A stretch of 7,257 nucleotides of DNA from NCBI GenBank assembly GCA_958444395.1, contig CAUCOL010000093.1, positions 1 through 7,257 on the forward strand, written 5' to 3'. The first letter of the stretch is position 1; each line of letters opens with the position of its first letter. The position numbers and the translations under genes are program-made. This stretch comes from an uncultured Lachnospiraceae bacterium. GTDB lineage: Bacteria > Bacillota > Clostridia > Lachnospirales > Lachnospiraceae. The notes beneath the pieces are model-generated. The model did no database searches, was not told where the DNA came from, and worked only from the letters and a program-made list of their open reading frames with translations. Below, piece by piece: positions 6,115-7,257 of this stretch.

Positions 6115-6497
6115 TGCACACAACAAAATGTTACTATAATTTCAACAAGAAATTCTATTTACTGTTTCTCTACAGATATTTTATAATAAGACCGTAAAAA
6201 ATAATACAGAATTTTTTTAAGAAAAAATCTTTGAAAATTCTACATTTTTTCAATTGAATGAGAGAGCAGGGGGGAATTGTATCTGAACTTTGATGCGTGA
6301 GGATCGTACAATCTTGTTCTTCATTCCGGAGTATTCGACACAGATACTTCAAAATATGGGGGACTGCATCCCATAAAATGTGACTTTGATCCGATTCGTA
6401 CATATTTGCTGCAGATGAACAGATCGTTGATGAGATGATCATTCATTTCATCCGATTAACAGACTTTCACCCACGATATGTTCATATGACAGCTTAA

Positions 6498-6881
6498 TGG
6501 GAAAATATATACGACCGGAGCGGGACAGATATTCCGGCAAGTGATGCAATTCAGTTTACTAATGTCACAGTCAATGTAAACGATAAAGCCATTTTAACAT
6601 TCCCGACAGGAAGCAAAGACAGCGAGACTAACTATACAAAGGGCGGCATGGTTGTTCTGGTACTGAATCAGTGGCGTATGGATAAGCCAAAGCATGAAGA
6701 TTTTAAGAAGGTTGTAGAAGCAGCCGGCTTAAAGAAAGCGGCAGCACTTAAGAGCGTTGGAAAGAATGCATTAAAGGGTGTAAATAAAAAGTGCAAGGTA
6801 CTTGCACCAAAGGGAAAAGCCGCAAGCTACAAGAAGATGTTTAAAAACAAAGGACAGGCAAAAACAGTTAAAGTAAAATAA
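6498..6881 (+). pseudogene. 3' remnant of a secreted/surface protein gene (77-aa ORF from ATG 6648 possible)
   Basis: The frame is open from 6498, right after a TAA, to TAA 6879-6881, 127 codons, without a start codon until ATG 6648. AAAGGG at 6638-6643, 4 nt before that ATG, could allow translation of a 77-residue protein, and a gene finder may report it. Protein-like sequence begins well upstream, with AIQFTNVTVNVNDKAILTF and then VVLVLNQWRMDKP, so I read the whole as a 5'-truncated gene. The end, VGKNALKGVNKKCKVLAPKG followed by SYKKMFKNKGQAKTVKVK, matches my memory of the closing repeat of BspA-like LRR_5 surface proteins of Clostridia. Such tails belong to exported proteins, but no signal peptide remains here. 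The next secreted-protein gene starts 21 bp later and may be a paralog; its C-terminus is outside the window, so this cannot be tested here. Confidence 0.55.
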
Positions 6882-6902
6882 AGAAGTTGAGAGGTTTTGT
6901 TC

Positions 6903-7257
6903 ATGAGAAAGAATAATATTATGAGAAAAGCGGTTTCAGGCGTTCTGCTTTGTGTGCTGGCTGCTTCTATGGCACTGACACCTGCATCTGCTGATGCTGC
7001 CAAGAAAGATAAAAAAGACAAGAAAGCTGCTGAATTTGATGCAAATGGCACATATCATGCCAGACTGGGTATCCAGACAGCAGATACACTTTGGATCCAG
7101 AGATGGGGTTACTTTGATAAGAGTGCCAATCCGGATTACAAGACAGACAATGATGATAAGCTGGTGGCTAAGAAGGTAGAGTACGATGGTACTTTTACAG
7201 ATGCAGAGATCGCCGGAAATGGTACTTATACGGTATCACTGGACGGAGCAGATTTCT
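6903..7257 (+). CDS. Secreted protein of unknown function, 5' part (runs off the window)
   Basis: ATG 6903 is preceded by GAGAGG (6889-6894) at 8 nt; a second in-frame ATG at 6921 lacks a site. The frame stays open for 118 codons to the window end. Residues 1-32 are a Sec signal peptide: basic MRKNNIMRK, hydrophobic core AVSGVLLCVLAASMAL, then PASADA with probable cleavage near residue 30-32. Cys17 lies in the core without a lipobox, so a lipoprotein is unlikely. A lysine-rich linker (KKDKKDKK, 34-41) follows. The mature part is rich in aromatic and Asp/Gly residues: NGTYHARLGIQTADTLWIQ and then GTFTDAEIAGNGTYTVSL, beta-rich in appearance, compatible with a carbohydrate-binding or surface beta-sandwich. 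I do not recognise a named family. It lies 21 bp after the remnant gene and may share its transcript. Confidence 0.85.
   Translation, partial: MRKNNIMRKAVSGVLLCVLAASMALTPASADAAKKDKKDKKAAEFDANGTYHARLGIQTADTLWIQRWGYFDKSANPDYKTDNDDKLVAKKVEYDGTFTDAEIAGNGTYTVSLDGADF

Larger units (their letters stand above)
5976..6497. other. AT-rich intergenic region without a convincing gene
   Basis: About 520 bp between the second AraC gene and the surface-protein remnant. 6130-6260 is very AT-rich with A and T runs. Every reading frame is broken by stops. The longest frames are a 90-codon minus-strand frame at 6170-6442 and short plus-strand pieces (6301-6438, 6390-6497) with no ribosome binding site and no recognised family. 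The last of these is in the same frame as the remnant that follows, separated from it by TAA at 6495-6497. The stretch may be decayed coding sequence or a regulatory region. Confidence 0.55.

Noticed and set aside
6170..6442. 90-codon minus-strand frame
   Set aside because: AT-rich with Ile/Lys/Phe runs at its end, no binding site, no recognised motif; likely chance.
1..7257. CRISPR array, tRNA, rRNA, known riboswitch or integrase attachment site
   Set aside because: No regularly spaced repeats, no tRNA-like cloverleaf and no recognisable riboswitch core were seen on either strand.

Overview
The window looks like chromosomal DNA of a gut Clostridia bacterium, most likely a Lachnospiraceae member (Roseburia/Eubacterium/Coprococcus-like). 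The reasons are moderate GC, AGGAGG-type ribosome binding sites, a cytoplasmic GH43 glycosidase next to an AraC regulator, a PF06541-type membrane protein and a lysine-rich secreted protein. The species cannot be fixed from the sequence alone.

Layout. (1) 1-232: 3' end of a PF06541-like membrane protein. (2) 236-1802: a good sigma-70-type promoter followed by a two-gene unit, a soluble-transglycosylase (SLT/Lyt) domain protein and a HAD phosphatase with a DWNGT motif. (3) 1799-2364: a gene-free, roughly 560-bp imperfect palindrome that fills the gap between two convergent genes. It is the most unusual object here and reads as a fold-back/MITE-like element or a very long structured RNA. (4) 2377-3888 (minus): a GH43 beta-xylosidase/arabinofuranosidase-type enzyme, divergent from (5) 4202-5083 (plus): an AraC-family regulator with an N-terminal cupin. 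Their shared 300-bp control region carries a GACATAAA direct repeat with a 21-bp period. (6) 5088-5975 (minus): a second, unrelated-looking AraC-family regulator, convergent with the first. The two stop codons are 4 bp apart, and the last codons of both genes form a perfect 15-bp hairpin. (7) 5976-6497: AT-rich, no convincing gene. (8) 6498-6881: 3' remnant of a secreted or surface-protein gene. (9) 6903-end: start of a secreted protein with a signal peptide, cut by the window edge.

How the parts fit. The GH43 enzyme has no signal peptide, so it probably trims imported xylo- or arabino-oligosaccharides in the cytoplasm. The divergent cupin-AraC protein is its likely sugar-responsive regulator. 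The second AraC protein faces the secreted-protein region and may control that or a distant locus. The transglycosylase/HAD pair is an independent unit. The palindrome probably arrived as an element; its end supplies the last base of the HAD stop codon.
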